Source: an uncultured Rivibacter sp.
GTDB lineage: Bacteria > Pseudomonadota > Gammaproteobacteria > Burkholderiales > Burkholderiaceae
NCBI GenBank assembly: GCA_946480925.1
Contig: CAMLLU010000044.1
Coordinates: 1 to 48,177 of the forward strand
Length of the DNA: 48,177 nt
Direction: 5' to 3'
The position numbers and the translations under genes were made by a program. This document shows positions 34,142 through 42,809 of this stretch, piece by piece. The notes below the pieces were generated by a model. That model searched no databases. It was not told the DNA's origin and saw nothing but the letters and a program-made list of their open reading frames with translations. Positions within the stretch are counted from its first letter, which is position 1. Each line of letters begins with the position of its first letter.

Positions 34142-34870
34142 TTGTCCGATACCTACGTTCTCGTGCATGGCGCCTGGCACACCGGCGCCCACCTCGAAGC
34201 CACGGCCCAGCACATCCAACATGCGGGCCATGTGTGCCATTGCCCCACGCTGGCGGGCAATCGGCCTGACGACGACCGCAGCAAGATCACGTTGGAAGAG
34301 GCGGTGCAGTCACTGGTGGACTACATCGTCGACCACGACCTTCGCGGCGTCCGCCTGATGGGCCACAGCTACGGCGGCATGGTCATCGCACAGGCGGTGG
34401 ATCGGATCCCGGAGCGCATCACGCGCCTCATCTTCGCCAACGCCTTCGTGCCGCTCGACGGGGAGTGCCTGCTGGACATGGTGCCGCCTCACTACGTCGA
34501 GTTGTTCGAAGGTGTCGCGGCGCAAAACGGCCAAGCCGTGATGCTGCCGTTTCCCATCTGGCGAGAGGCGTTCATGAACGATGCGTCACTTGAGCAGGCC
34601 GACACCACGTACCGCATGCTCAATACCCATCCCTACCTTACCTTCAAGACCAAGGTTCGCCTGAAGACGCCGCTGGCCGCGATGCCCGTGGGCAAGTCCT
34701 ACGTCAATTGTCAGCAGGACTCGGCCTTGCCCGCCAGCCTGCCGTGGCATCCCCGCCTGTCAGAGCGGCTCGGCCTGTTCCGCCTGGTCGAGTGCCCGGG
34801 CGGCCATGAGTTGCTGTTCAACGACCCGGACCGGTTCGCGCAAGCCCTCATCCACGCCGGCCGGGACTGA
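34142..34870 (+). CDS. Alpha/beta hydrolase (salicylate/methyl-ester esterase-like)
   Basis: A 242-residue hydrolase with oxyanion segment LVHGAWHTGAHL, nucleophile Ser in GHSYGGMV and catalytic His in CPGGHELLF. The short cap domain fits the plant/bacterial methyl-ester esterase group (EstC-like). It starts at a TTG at 34142, well placed after AAGGAG. Cytoplasmic. Could remove an ester from the aromatic substrate of the upstream cluster; inferred. It converges on the next LysR gene. Confidence 0.82.
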   Translation: MSDTYVLVHGAWHTGAHLEATAQHIQHAGHVCHCPTLAGNRPDDDRSKITLEEAVQSLVDYIVDHDLRGVRLMGHSYGGMVIAQAVDRIPERITRLIFANAFVPLDGECLLDMVPPHYVELFEGVAAQNGQAVMLPFPIWREAFMNDASLEQADTTYRMLNTHPYLTFKTKVRLKTPLAAMPVGKSYVNCQQDSALPASLPWHPRLSERLGLFRLVECPGGHELLFNDPDRFAQALIHAGRD

Positions 34871-34884
34871 ACTGCAGAGCGTCT

Positions 34885-35763
34885 TCACGGCAGCTGCAGC
34901 TCGCGCAAAGCGGCTGCGACGTGCTTGGTGAAAGCGCGGATTCGACCGGCCTTGCTCAAATGCTGATGGGTCAGCAGCCACAACGGCAGGGCCTGTTCGT
35001 CGGGCAGGCTTGCCAGGCACACCAGACCGGCGCTGGGCTCGGCCACGAATCGCGGCAGGACGACGGCACCGAGGCCCTGCTCGGCGAGCCGCTTCAGCAC
35101 CAGGAACGAGTCCGCCGAGGCTACGACGCGGCCACGCCCGACCCGCGACCGGAACCAGCGCGTCAGCTGCAACTGGGCCAGCACGCCATCAGGCACGACC
35201 CAGTCCGTTCCGTCACCCCAGTCCGCCTGCTGGTACTCCTGCAGCCGGGACGCGTGCACGTAGATCCCGGAACCGAGCCGGGCCGTTTCCCGGCCCACCC
35301 ACTGCTCGGGCGGAGCACTCGTGGGGCGCAAGGCAACGTCGGCTTCCCGGCGGTCGAGATCGAGGTAGCCGTTCGTGATCCTCATCTCCACTGAGATGGC
35401 GGGGCACTGGACCCGAAATGACTCCAGGATCGGCGGCATCAGGCAGTACGCGATCGAGTCGGAGGTGGTAAAGCGAACCGTTCCAGCGAGCTCGTTCATT
35501 CCGCCTTCGACCTCGCGTTTCACGTCGGTCATGGTGCGCTCGAAGCTCTCGGCGGTCTCGACAAACCGATACCCTGCCTGCGTCGGCACATAGCCTCCCG
35601 CGGTCCGGGTGAAGAGTGCCGTGCCCACCGACCTCTCGAGAGCCTGCACACGCCGCAGCACCGTCACGTGCGATACGCCCAGCTGGCGCGAAGCCCCGGC
35701 CGCTGATCCAGCGCGCGCGATGGCCAGCACATAGCGAAGATCGTTCCAGTCGAGACCGTTCAT
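34885..35763 (-). CDS. LysR family transcriptional regulator
   Basis: A 292-residue LysR regulator; DNA-binding domain with LDWNDLRYVLAIARAGSAAG and LGVSHVTVLRRVQALERSVG, then effector domain. I prefer the ATG at 35763; a TTG at 35784 is in frame. Divergent from the first YceI gene at 35901 with a 137-base promoter region, suggesting control of the YceI/cytochrome b561 block. Confidence 0.88.
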   Translation of the reverse strand: MNGLDWNDLRYVLAIARAGSAAGASRQLGVSHVTVLRRVQALERSVGTALFTRTAGGYVPTQAGYRFVETAESFERTMTDVKREVEGGMNELAGTVRFTTSDSIAYCLMPPILESFRVQCPAISVEMRITNGYLDLDRREADVALRPTSAPPEQWVGRETARLGSGIYVHASRLQEYQQADWGDGTDWVVPDGVLAQLQLTRWFRSRVGRGRVVASADSFLVLKRLAEQGLGAVVLPRFVAEPSAGLVCLASLPDEQALPLWLLTHQHLSKAGRIRAFTKHVAAALRELQLP

Positions 35764-35900
35764 TCTTGAAAGCGCGATTGACAAAACTGGCCGTTCTCAA
35801 GCGAGAGGCCGTGGCCCACCATTCGTCTCACAGGATGCCGCCGATTCATGCGCATCACGCGAACCTCCCGCGTTCTTTCATCACCCGGACCGGAACACCC

Positions 35901-36485
35901 ATGAACCGATTCTCCTTCCTCAGCAAGCCCCTGTTGGTCACGGTCGCCGCCGCTGCCCTGTCTGCGCCGGCGATGGCGTCCTGGGAGGTGGATCCGACAC
36001 ACACGCACATCAGCTTCCAGGTGTCGCACCTACAGCTCACGAAGACCCCCGGCATCTTCAAGCGTTTCAATACGACGCTGGACTTCGACGAGAAGAAGAT
36101 CGAGCGCTCCAGCGTGCGCTTCGTCATCGATGCAAGCTCCATCGACACGGCGCACGAGGGCCGCGACAAGGACCTCCAGGGCCCGGACTGGTTTGACGCT
36201 GTCGCGAATCCCAGCATCACCTTCGTCTCGAACAAGGTGCGCCCCGCGGGTGGCAATCGGTATTTCATCGATGGCGACCTGTCGCTGCGTGGCAAGTCCG
36301 TTCCAGTGACTTTCAGTGCCAGGCTCACCAATCGCGCGGAGAACCCGTTCCTGAAGATTCCCGCCGTCGGATTCGAAGCCACGGCGACGATCAAGCGCAG
36401 CGCCTTCGGGATGGCGAGCTACCTGGCGGCCATCTCCGACGAGGTGGAACTGCGCGTGGCCCTGGAACTGCTGAAGAAGCCCTGA
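35901..36485 (+). CDS. YceI family periplasmic protein
   Basis: A 194-residue lipocalin-like isoprenoid-binding protein. Signal peptide LLVTVAAAALSAPAMA with cleavage before SWEVD. The mature start WEVDPTHTHISFQVSHLQLT is the YceI hallmark, with SIDT and DGDLSLRGKSVPVTF later. First of three YceI genes here; the next gene, 22 bases on, is cytochrome b561, a pairing typical of YceI operons. Confidence 0.9.
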   Translation: MNRFSFLSKPLLVTVAAAALSAPAMASWEVDPTHTHISFQVSHLQLTKTPGIFKRFNTTLDFDEKKIERSSVRFVIDASSIDTAHEGRDKDLQGPDWFDAVANPSITFVSNKVRPAGGNRYFIDGDLSLRGKSVPVTFSARLTNRAENPFLKIPAVGFEATATIKRSAFGMASYLAAISDEVELRVALELLKKP

Positions 36486-36507
36486 TCCTGACGAGTCGGC
36501 GCGCCTC

Positions 36508-37041
36508 ATGAACACCCGGTACGACATCTTCGCCCGCGGCCTGCATTGGTTGATGGCTGTGCTCATCTTCGGCCTGCTGGTGCTCGGCCTGTACATGGAA
36601 GGGTTGCCGCTGTCGCCGGCGAAGCTGCAGTTGTTCTCGTGGCACAAGTGGGCTGGCGTCACGGTGTTCCTGTTGTTGCTGATTCGGCTGGCATGGCGCG
36701 TCACGCACCCGCCACCGGCGTTCGCTTCGACGCTGTCGAAGCGGGCCCAGACGCTCGCACATGCCGGGCATCTGGCGCTGTACGGGTTGATGTTCGCCGT
36801 TCCGCTCAGCGGCTGGCTCATGAGTTCAGCCAAAGGTTTCCAGACGGTGTGGTTCGGCGTGCTTCCCATCCCCGATCTGGTCAGCCGCGACCAACAGCTC
36901 GGTGACCTTCTGCAGCAACTGCACTGGGCGCTCAACATGGCGCTGATTGCCTTGCTGGCGGGTCATGTGGCTGCGGCGCTGTGGCACCACTTCATCCTGA
37001 AGGACGGCACGCTCGTCCGCATGACCGGAGAACGAACGTGA
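36508..37041 (+). CDS. Cytochrome b561
   Basis: A 177-residue membrane protein with four hydrophobic segments and the histidines expected to ligate two b hemes (GLHWLMA, FSWHKWAG, LAHAGHLALYG, LLAGHVAAALWHHF). Transfers electrons between quinol and periplasmic partners. It lies between YceI genes, and its stop overlaps the next start by four bases. Confidence 0.9.
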   Translation: MNTRYDIFARGLHWLMAVLIFGLLVLGLYMEGLPLSPAKLQLFSWHKWAGVTVFLLLLIRLAWRVTHPPPAFASTLSKRAQTLAHAGHLALYGLMFAVPLSGWLMSSAKGFQTVWFGVLPIPDLVSRDQQLGDLLQQLHWALNMALIALLAGHVAAALWHHFILKDGTLVRMTGERT

Positions 37042-37586
37042 GAACCATCATCACTTGCCTGGCGCTGGCCGCCTTCGCCTTGGGGCCGTCGGAAGCACAG
37101 GCGGCCGTGTTCCGCTCTGTCGTGCTCGACAAGAGCAGCGTCACCTTCGGCTACCGGCAGATGGGTGTGCCGATGGAAGGCCGGTTCGGCAGTTTCGCGG
37201 CGCAGCTCAGCCTGGACACCGACAAGGCCGATCAGGCCACGGGCCGCATCGACATCGAGCTGGCCAGCATCGACACCGGTTCCAGGGAAGCGAACCAGGA
37301 AGTGGTGGGCAAGAGCTGGTTCAACGTGGCCGGCCACCCGCGCGCCAGCTTTGTTCTGCAAGGGCTGAAGCCGGCGGGTCCGGGTCGGTTCGAGGCCACG
37401 GGCCAGCTCACCGTCAAGGGCCAGACGCGCGAACTTCGCGTGCCCATCACGCTTACGCCACAAAACGCACTGAGCGGCGGCTTTGTGCTCAAACGGGCCG
37501 ACTTCGGCATCGGCGAGGGCATGTGGTCGAAGTTCGACATCGTGGCCAATGAGATCAACGTGAAGTTCAACCTCAACCTCAAGTGA
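37038..37586 (+). CDS. YceI family periplasmic protein
   Basis: A 182-residue YceI protein beginning at a GTG that overlaps the cytochrome b561 stop, with GGAG seven bases upstream. Signal ITCLALAAFALGPSEAQA. Motifs: LDKSSVTFGYRQMGVPMEGR, SIDTGSREANQEV, WFNVAGHPRASF, QLTVKGQTRELRV. The lipocalin-like barrel probably binds a polyprenyl quinone-like lipid. Confidence 0.88.
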   Translation: MRTIITCLALAAFALGPSEAQAAVFRSVVLDKSSVTFGYRQMGVPMEGRFGSFAAQLSLDTDKADQATGRIDIELASIDTGSREANQEVVGKSWFNVAGHPRASFVLQGLKPAGPGRFEATGQLTVKGQTRELRVPITLTPQNALSGGFVLKRADFGIGEGMWSKFDIVANEINVKFNLNLK

Positions 37587-37617
37587 CCACCTGACTTCCC
37601 CATCACAAGGAATGAAC

Positions 37618-38196
37618 ATGAAATCGTCCCAACGCCCCTTGCTGGCCCTGGCCGCGCTCGTTTCGCTCAACGGTGCGGCCTTGGCGGCCCCGGTGACATA
37701 CACCGTGGATGCGAACCACACTTTCCCGCGCTTCTCCTACTCGCACTTCGGCTACTCGACGCAGTTGAGCAGCTTCAGCAAGACTCGCGGCTCGGTGGTG
37801 CTCGACGCCGACGCCCGCTCGGGCAGTGTCGATATCACCATCGACGCGCGGTCGGTCAACACCGGTTCGACCGAATTCAACGGCGGCATCCAGGGCGAGG
37901 ACTTCCTCGATACGGCCAAGCATCCCACAGCCACCTTCAAGTCCACGCGGGTGGTGTTCGACGGTGACAAGCCCAAGAGCATCGACGGCGTGCTGACCAT
38001 CAAGGGCGTGTCGAAGCCCGTCACCCTCGCGGTCACGTCGTTCCAGGCGATGCCGCATCCGATGAGCAAGAAGCCGGCTTTGGGTGCGAATGCTTTCGCA
38101 ATGATCAAGCGCTCGGAATTCAACGCTGGCAAGTTCGCGCCCTATGTGGGCGACGAGGTGCGCATCGACATCGCAATCGAGGCGATCGCAGAGTGA
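37618..38196 (+). CDS. YceI family periplasmic protein
   Basis: A 192-residue third YceI paralog. Signal LLALAALVSLNGAALA; mature start VTYTVDANHTFPRFSYSHFG is the family hallmark, followed by FLDTAKHPTATF and DGVLTIKGVSKPVTL. Of two close ATGs (37612, 37618) the second is better spaced from AAGGA. The three YceI proteins share fold but little sequence, so they probably arose long ago rather than by recent duplication. Confidence 0.9.
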   Translation: MKSSQRPLLALAALVSLNGAALAAPVTYTVDANHTFPRFSYSHFGYSTQLSSFSKTRGSVVLDADARSGSVDITIDARSVNTGSTEFNGGIQGEDFLDTAKHPTATFKSTRVVFDGDKPKSIDGVLTIKGVSKPVTLAVTSFQAMPHPMSKKPALGANAFAMIKRSEFNAGKFAPYVGDEVRIDIAIEAIAE

Positions 38197-38249
38197 TCAC
38201 AGGGAAATCTCCGCAAAGCGCGTGATCCGAATCTGACAAGAGACGTTGC

Positions 38250-39368
38250 ATGTCCGCATTGTTCACCCCGTTCACCCTGAAGGACGTCACGCTGCGCAAC
38301 CGTATCGCGGTGCCGCCGATGTGCCAGTACAGCGCCGAGGAGGGATTCACCAACGACTGGCATCAGGTCCACTATCCGTCCATCGCCCGTGGCGGCGCGG
38401 GTCTGGTGATCGTCGAGGCAACCGGCGTGTCGCCGGAAGGCCGCATCACGCTCGGTTGCACCGGCCTCTGGAAGGACGCCCAGGCCGAAGGGATGGCACG
38501 CATCGCCGCTTCGATCAAGGCTGTGGGCGCCGTGCCCGGGATTCAGATCGGCCACGCGGGCCGCAAAGCCAGCGCCAACCGCCCATGGGAGGGAGATGAT
38601 CACATCGCCCAGGGCGAAGTGCGTGCATGGCAGCCCATCGCTCCGTCGGCCATTGCCTTCGGCGGCAGCCTGCCGCGTGTACCCCAGGCCATGACGCTGG
38701 ATGACATCACGCGCGTCACGGCCGACTTCGCTGCGGCTGCACGCCGCGCCAGGGACGCCGGCTTCGAGTGGCTGGAATTGCACTTCGCGCACGGCTACCT
38801 GGCGCAGAGCTTCTTCTCCGCGTACAGCAATCAGCGCAATGACCGGTACGGCGGCAGCTTCGACAATCGCACGCGCTTCCTGCTCGAGACGTTGGCTGCG
38901 GTGCGTGAGGTGTGGCCGGAGAAGCTTCCACTGACCGCGCGCCTGGGCGTGATCGAGTACGACGGCAAGGACGAGCAAACGCTGGCCGAATCCATCGAAC
39001 TCGTCAAGCTGCTGCGCGCTGGTGGCCTCGACCTGCTCAATGTCAGCGTCAACTTCGTGATCCCCGACGTGCAGATCCCGTGGGGCACCCCAGCCTTCCT
39101 GGCTCCGGTCGCCGAGCGCGTGCGCCGCGAAGCCGCGCTGCCGGTGGCGTCAGGCTGGGGCATTGGCGACGCACGGGTTGCCGAGCGCGTGATCGCCAAC
39201 GAGCAGATGGACTTGGTGATGGTCGGCCGGGCTCTGCTGGCCAACCCGCACTACCCATACGCCATGGCCCAAGCGCTGAAAGTGGATCGCCCGGACTGGG
39301 TGTTGCCGGCGCCTTACGCACACTGGCTGGAGCGCTACAGCGGCGCAGGCAAAGTCCCGGTGCAGTAA
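38250..39368 (+). CDS. NADH:flavin oxidoreductase, old yellow enzyme family (YqjM class)
   Basis: A 372-residue FMN-dependent ene-reductase. Thermophilic-like/YqjM class marks: Cys in PPMCQYSAEEG, QIGHAGRKAS, the His pair in HFAHGYLAQSFFS, SNQRNDRYGGSFDNRTRF and the terminal Arg/Trp region. Reduces activated C=C bonds of enones or other electrophiles. It follows the third YceI gene by 53 bases and precedes a SUMF1-like gene. Physiological substrate unknown; an aromatic breakdown product is plausible. Confidence 0.9.
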   Translation: MSALFTPFTLKDVTLRNRIAVPPMCQYSAEEGFTNDWHQVHYPSIARGGAGLVIVEATGVSPEGRITLGCTGLWKDAQAEGMARIAASIKAVGAVPGIQIGHAGRKASANRPWEGDDHIAQGEVRAWQPIAPSAIAFGGSLPRVPQAMTLDDITRVTADFAAAARRARDAGFEWLELHFAHGYLAQSFFSAYSNQRNDRYGGSFDNRTRFLLETLAAVREVWPEKLPLTARLGVIEYDGKDEQTLAESIELVKLLRAGGLDLLNVSVNFVIPDVQIPWGTPAFLAPVAERVRREAALPVASGWGIGDARVAERVIANEQMDLVMVGRALLANPHYPYAMAQALKVDRPDWVLPAPYAHWLERYSGAGKVPVQ

Positions 39369-39499
39369 TCGCCGAAAGTGCGGCCCGTTGAGCGGGTTGG
39401 CCGGCCGCGTTGGAGATCACAGACTGACAGAGCCTGCCGGATCAAGTTCGGCAGATTGGCCCTCTGCCGGGTGCTCCATTCCAGAATAAGGACACAGCA

Positions 39500-40468
39500 A
39501 TGAACAATACTTACAGTAAGCCTTCGCGGTGGGTTGCACCCATGGCCGGTGCGCTGCTGGTTCTGTGCGCGGTCGACGCGCATGCCCAGGAAGTGCCGCA
39601 GCATTGGAGATTGCCAGCCGTTGCCCCGTCTGCCCGCACATCGCCACTGTCCCTGGTTGCGGCAGCACAGATGATCACGATCCCCGCCGGCACATTTCCG
39701 ATGGGCCGGGATGATGGATCTGCCAGCGAGCGGCCCCGCCACTTCGTAGTACTCAAGGCGTTTCGAATCGACCGAACCGAGGTCACCAACGCGCAATTCG
39801 CTGAATATCTGAACGCGCTCAAACTTCCCGTGCGTGGCTCGTTTGGCATCGGTGGTATGTCGCAGGCGAATGCAGACATCGCAACATACCGCCTTCTGAC
39901 CACGACGCTGCGCGACTACAGCCCCTATCCCATCATCGAACTCGAAGACAGTGACGCACAGATCGTACTTGTCGATGGCGGGTTCAAAGCAGCACCCGGC
40001 TTGGAGAGCCATGCCGTTACCGAAGTGACTTGGGCGGGTGCGCGTGCATATTGCGTCTGGCGCGGAGCGGATCTGCCCACCGAAGCGCAGTGGGAAGCGG
40101 CGGCACGTGGAGCCGATAACCGGACATATCCGTGGGGTGAAGCAGCGCCAGACGCGGATCGCGTCTCTGCAAGCGGAAGCCCGCGCCGTACCTACCCGGT
40201 CGGCCAGCGTCCTGCCGGTGCGTCACCATTCGGTGTTCTCGACATGGCCGGCAGCCTCGCAGAGTGGACAAAGAGCCTGAAGCGGCCCTACCCATATCGG
40301 CCCGATGATGGACGAGAAGATCTCTCGATTGCCGGCGAGCGCACGACCCGTGGCGGCGACTATGCGTATGACGACAAAGCCTTCAACTACCGGGTCAGCT
40401 TCCGCGACAGCTGGTCAACGACTCCATACAACGGGCATGGTCACATCGGATTTCGCTGTGCTTCGTAG
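39500..40468 (+). CDS. Exported SUMF1/FGE-like domain protein
   Basis: A 322-residue paralog of the protein at 23959-24927 (same length). Signal peptide WVAPMAGALLVLCAVDAHAQ, then the FGE-fold domain: MITIPAGTFPMGRDDG, FRIDRTEVTNAQFAEYLN (residues 88-105), VTWAGARAYCVWRGADLPTE, LDMAGSLAEWTKSL, KRPYPYRPDDGRED and terminal HIGFRCAS. The FGE copper cysteines are absent (RGGDYAYDDKAFNYRVSFRD), so it is not a sulfatase activator. It sits between the OYE gene and a LigB-type dioxygenase. Less GC-rich than most of the window. AATAAGGAC precedes the ATG. Confidence 0.82.
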   Translation: MNNTYSKPSRWVAPMAGALLVLCAVDAHAQEVPQHWRLPAVAPSARTSPLSLVAAAQMITIPAGTFPMGRDDGSASERPRHFVVLKAFRIDRTEVTNAQFAEYLNALKLPVRGSFGIGGMSQANADIATYRLLTTTLRDYSPYPIIELEDSDAQIVLVDGGFKAAPGLESHAVTEVTWAGARAYCVWRGADLPTEAQWEAAARGADNRTYPWGEAAPDADRVSASGSPRRTYPVGQRPAGASPFGVLDMAGSLAEWTKSLKRPYPYRPDDGREDLSIAGERTTRGGDYAYDDKAFNYRVSFRDSWSTTPYNGHGHIGFRCAS

Positions 40469-40615
40469 GGACTTCTCTAGAGAGCTGCCTTCTCTCGGGG
40501 GCGCTGCTTCTGGTCCGGGGGAAATCCAGGCGCTGAGATCGACAAGGCGCTCAACACCGTCTTCGCACAAGTGCTGTCCCACAGCGCAGCGCAGTTCGGA
40601 CCAAGGGAGCATCGC

Positions 40616-41452
40616 ATGACTACGCTGCCTTCAGTCTTCGTGTCCCACGGTGCTCCTACCTTTGCGACTGAACCCCGCAAGGCAGGTGCACAGCTAGGAA
40701 GACTCGGTCAACGGCTCGGAAAGCCGAGCGCGATCCTAGTCGTGTCGCCGCACTGGATGACGCGGGCGGTGCGGATCAGCGCCGCGCCGCGCCCGCGCAC
40801 GATGCATGACTTTGGTGGCTTCCCGCCAAGCCTCTATGCCATTCAGTATCCCGCGCCTGGCGCCCCAGAACTGGCGGCGCGCGTGGCGCAACTGCTGCAC
40901 TCAAGCCAGATCGCAGCATCGTTGGACGCCGACCGGGGTCTGGATCACGGAGCCTGGGTGCCTCTGCTCCATTTGTACCCAGATGCAGACGTTCCCGTTG
41001 TGCAGGTCTCGCTCCCGTTCGACATCGACGAAGCGAGGGCATTTGATCTCGGGCGGGCGCTGGGGGCGCTCAGAAACGAGGGAGTGCTCATCATCGGCTC
41101 GGGCACCCTCACGCACAACCTGTCCGACTTTTGGCTGGACCAAGCGGAGGAGGCTGACTATGTCCGTGAGTTCTCCGACTGGATCCGGCAGGCTGTCGTA
41201 GCGGGCGACGCGAAGCGTCTGCTCAGGGCGCTGCAGCTTGCGCCGCACGCCGCGCGTGCACATCCCACGAAGGAACACTTCCTGCCCCTTCTGCTTGCCG
41301 CCGGCGCGGCCGCCACATTGACGCCAGCAACGGTGCTGGATGGAGGCATCTGGCACGGCGTCGTTGCGATGGAGTCATACGTTTTCGGCCGGGCGCTCGA
41401 ACTCGATGAGGCGGTCAGAAAGCCGGCTCAGCGAGTCTCCGACGCCCCATAA
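40616..41452 (+). CDS. LigB/DODA-type extradiol dioxygenase
   Basis: A 278-residue class III extradiol dioxygenase (4,5-DOPA dioxygenase/YgiD-like). Metal and catalytic histidines: VFVSHGAPTF, VVSPHWMT, LDHGAWVPLLHLYP, GSGTLTHNLSD. AAGGGAG precedes the ATG. It cleaves catechols with Fe(II) or Zn(II) in the fold's buried site. The last dozen residues (after VRKPA) are encoded inside copy B of the dispersed repeat, so the original C-terminus may have been replaced. Substrate unknown. Confidence 0.85.
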   Translation: MTTLPSVFVSHGAPTFATEPRKAGAQLGRLGQRLGKPSAILVVSPHWMTRAVRISAAPRPRTMHDFGGFPPSLYAIQYPAPGAPELAARVAQLLHSSQIAASLDADRGLDHGAWVPLLHLYPDADVPVVQVSLPFDIDEARAFDLGRALGALRNEGVLIIGSGTLTHNLSDFWLDQAEEADYVREFSDWIRQAVVAGDAKRLLRALQLAPHAARAHPTKEHFLPLLLAAGAAATLTPATVLDGGIWHGVVAMESYVFGRALELDEAVRKPAQRVSDAP

Positions 41453-41524
41453 GTCCCCATCACGGCTGCACCTTTGGCCGGCTGAGCAGTGCGCAGACAT
41501 TCCCTGGAATGTGTCCTTCCGCAG
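41417..41524. repeat. Dispersed nongenic repeat, copy B
   Basis: Matches copy A (29214-29320) in ordered blocks (CTCAGCGAGTCTCC, AAGTCCCCATCACG, TGGCCGGCTGAGCA, GCAGACATTCC, TGTCCTTCCGCA). Inverted pair GCTCAGC (41427-41433) with GCTGAGC, and palindrome ACATTCC-T-GGAATGT. It overlaps the 3' end of the LigB-type gene. Confidence 0.75.
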
Positions 41525-41835
41525 AGAAGACCGCGACTCCGAGCAGGTAGATGCGGTGTGGCCCGCGGCCGAGTCGCCGGACATGTGCGTCGCCACCGAT
41601 GCGGCTCTGACGCGCGTTGTCAACGTGTTCGGTGCCGCGCGCCCGCACCGCGCCCACTGGCTCACTGCGGCGTCAACTTTGAGCCATTCTCTCGGAGACA
41701 TCGCTGTCTGGGCGCGGAACGCTCGCGACAGCGCTGCTTCGCTGCCGTAGCTGACGTCGCTGCAGATCTGCTTGAGGGTGCGGCCCTGGCGAAGGTGTCA
41801 TACCGCGGCGCCGGCGCGCGGCGTTCACGGGCTCT
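41525..41835. other. Noncoding gap after repeat copy B
   Basis: About 310 bases between repeat copy B and the convergent esterase. One forward frame stays open to 41750 (with VVNVFGAARPHRAHWLTAAS), continuous with the LigB-side sequence, but I see no start, ribosome site or recognised family. Probably decayed sequence. Confidence 0.35.
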
Positions 41836-42756
41836 TCAGTTGTCGAGCTTCTGCTCGCGGATCCACCGATTGATCGCGGCCGCGACCTGCTCGGCGTTCG
41901 TATCGGCATAGGGGTAGTGCGTGTTGCCGGTCACGCCGACTTCCGGCAGGAACAGGTTTTTCGCGTTGCCGCCGTGGCGGTTCACCGCGTCCACCCACGC
42001 GATCCAGCGCTCGCGCATGATGCGGCGGGTATCCAGGAAGAGGCGCGGGCCGACGTTCTTCGGGTCCATCTTCCAGGGAATGAAGTCGCCCCAGACGAGC
42101 AGGATCGGCATCTTCGTCAGCTTCTTGAACTCCGCCAACGGAACGGTGCCGCAGGTGTATGGGAACACACTGCCATCGGCCTGCACGGCTGGCTTGGGTT
42201 CTTCACCCTCCGGGAAACTCATGCATAGCGGCTCGAATGAAACCATGGCGCCGACCTTGTCGGTCATCATGCCGGTGCGGGTGCTGCGCGTTCCGCCAGA
42301 GGAGTGCGAGAACAGGATGCCCTTGGTGCCGTGATCTCTGTAGACCTCTTCCATGAGGACGGCCTGGGCCTTGGCTTCGCGAACGATGTCCGGCTCCTGG
42401 ATGAACTCGGGATATTGGACGCGTGAATACTGGTTCCATGCCTCCGGGTCCTTCGGGAACGCGACGCCGGGCCAGAAGGTGCGGGTCTTCTCGTCCTGGC
42501 CCGGGTCCCACTCACCGATGCGGTTGATGAACACGAACCGCGCGGACCACAGTTCCATGTGGGGATCCCAGGTGTACTTGTCGCAACTGAGACCGGCACG
42601 CCCTGTACGGGGCAAATCGACGAGATAGACCGGGAAGCCCGCCTTCAGGTAAAGGCTCTGGAAGCCGGGCTTGCCATCGAAGGTGGTCTGGTAGCCCGTG
42701 GTGCCGGAGCCGTGTGTCAAGACGACGGGCGTCTTCTTCGCGCTGACCGGAATCAT
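41836..42756 (-). CDS. Alpha/beta hydrolase, possibly 5'-truncated
   Basis: A 306-residue hydrolase. The first strand TPVVLTHGSGTTGYQTTFDG starts only eight residues after Met; nucleophile Ser in LFSHSSGGTRS (SxSxG instead of GxSxG), and late His in VTGNTHYPYADTNAEQV. From memory, related proteins are exported with a longer N-terminus; here an in-frame TAG lies six bases before the ATG, and no clear Shine-Dalgarno sequence is present, so an upstream part including a signal peptide may have been lost. Likely esterase; substrate unknown. Confidence 0.7.
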   Translation of the reverse strand: MIPVSAKKTPVVLTHGSGTTGYQTTFDGKPGFQSLYLKAGFPVYLVDLPRTGRAGLSCDKYTWDPHMELWSARFVFINRIGEWDPGQDEKTRTFWPGVAFPKDPEAWNQYSRVQYPEFIQEPDIVREAKAQAVLMEEVYRDHGTKGILFSHSSGGTRSTRTGMMTDKVGAMVSFEPLCMSFPEGEEPKPAVQADGSVFPYTCGTVPLAEFKKLTKMPILLVWGDFIPWKMDPKNVGPRLFLDTRRIMRERWIAWVDAVNRHGGNAKNLFLPEVGVTGNTHYPYADTNAEQVAAAINRWIREQKLDN

Positions 42757-42809
42757 GGTTCTCTAGGCAAAGGCCCCTGAATGACTGATGAGTGGCGGAG
42801 ATCGCCGGT

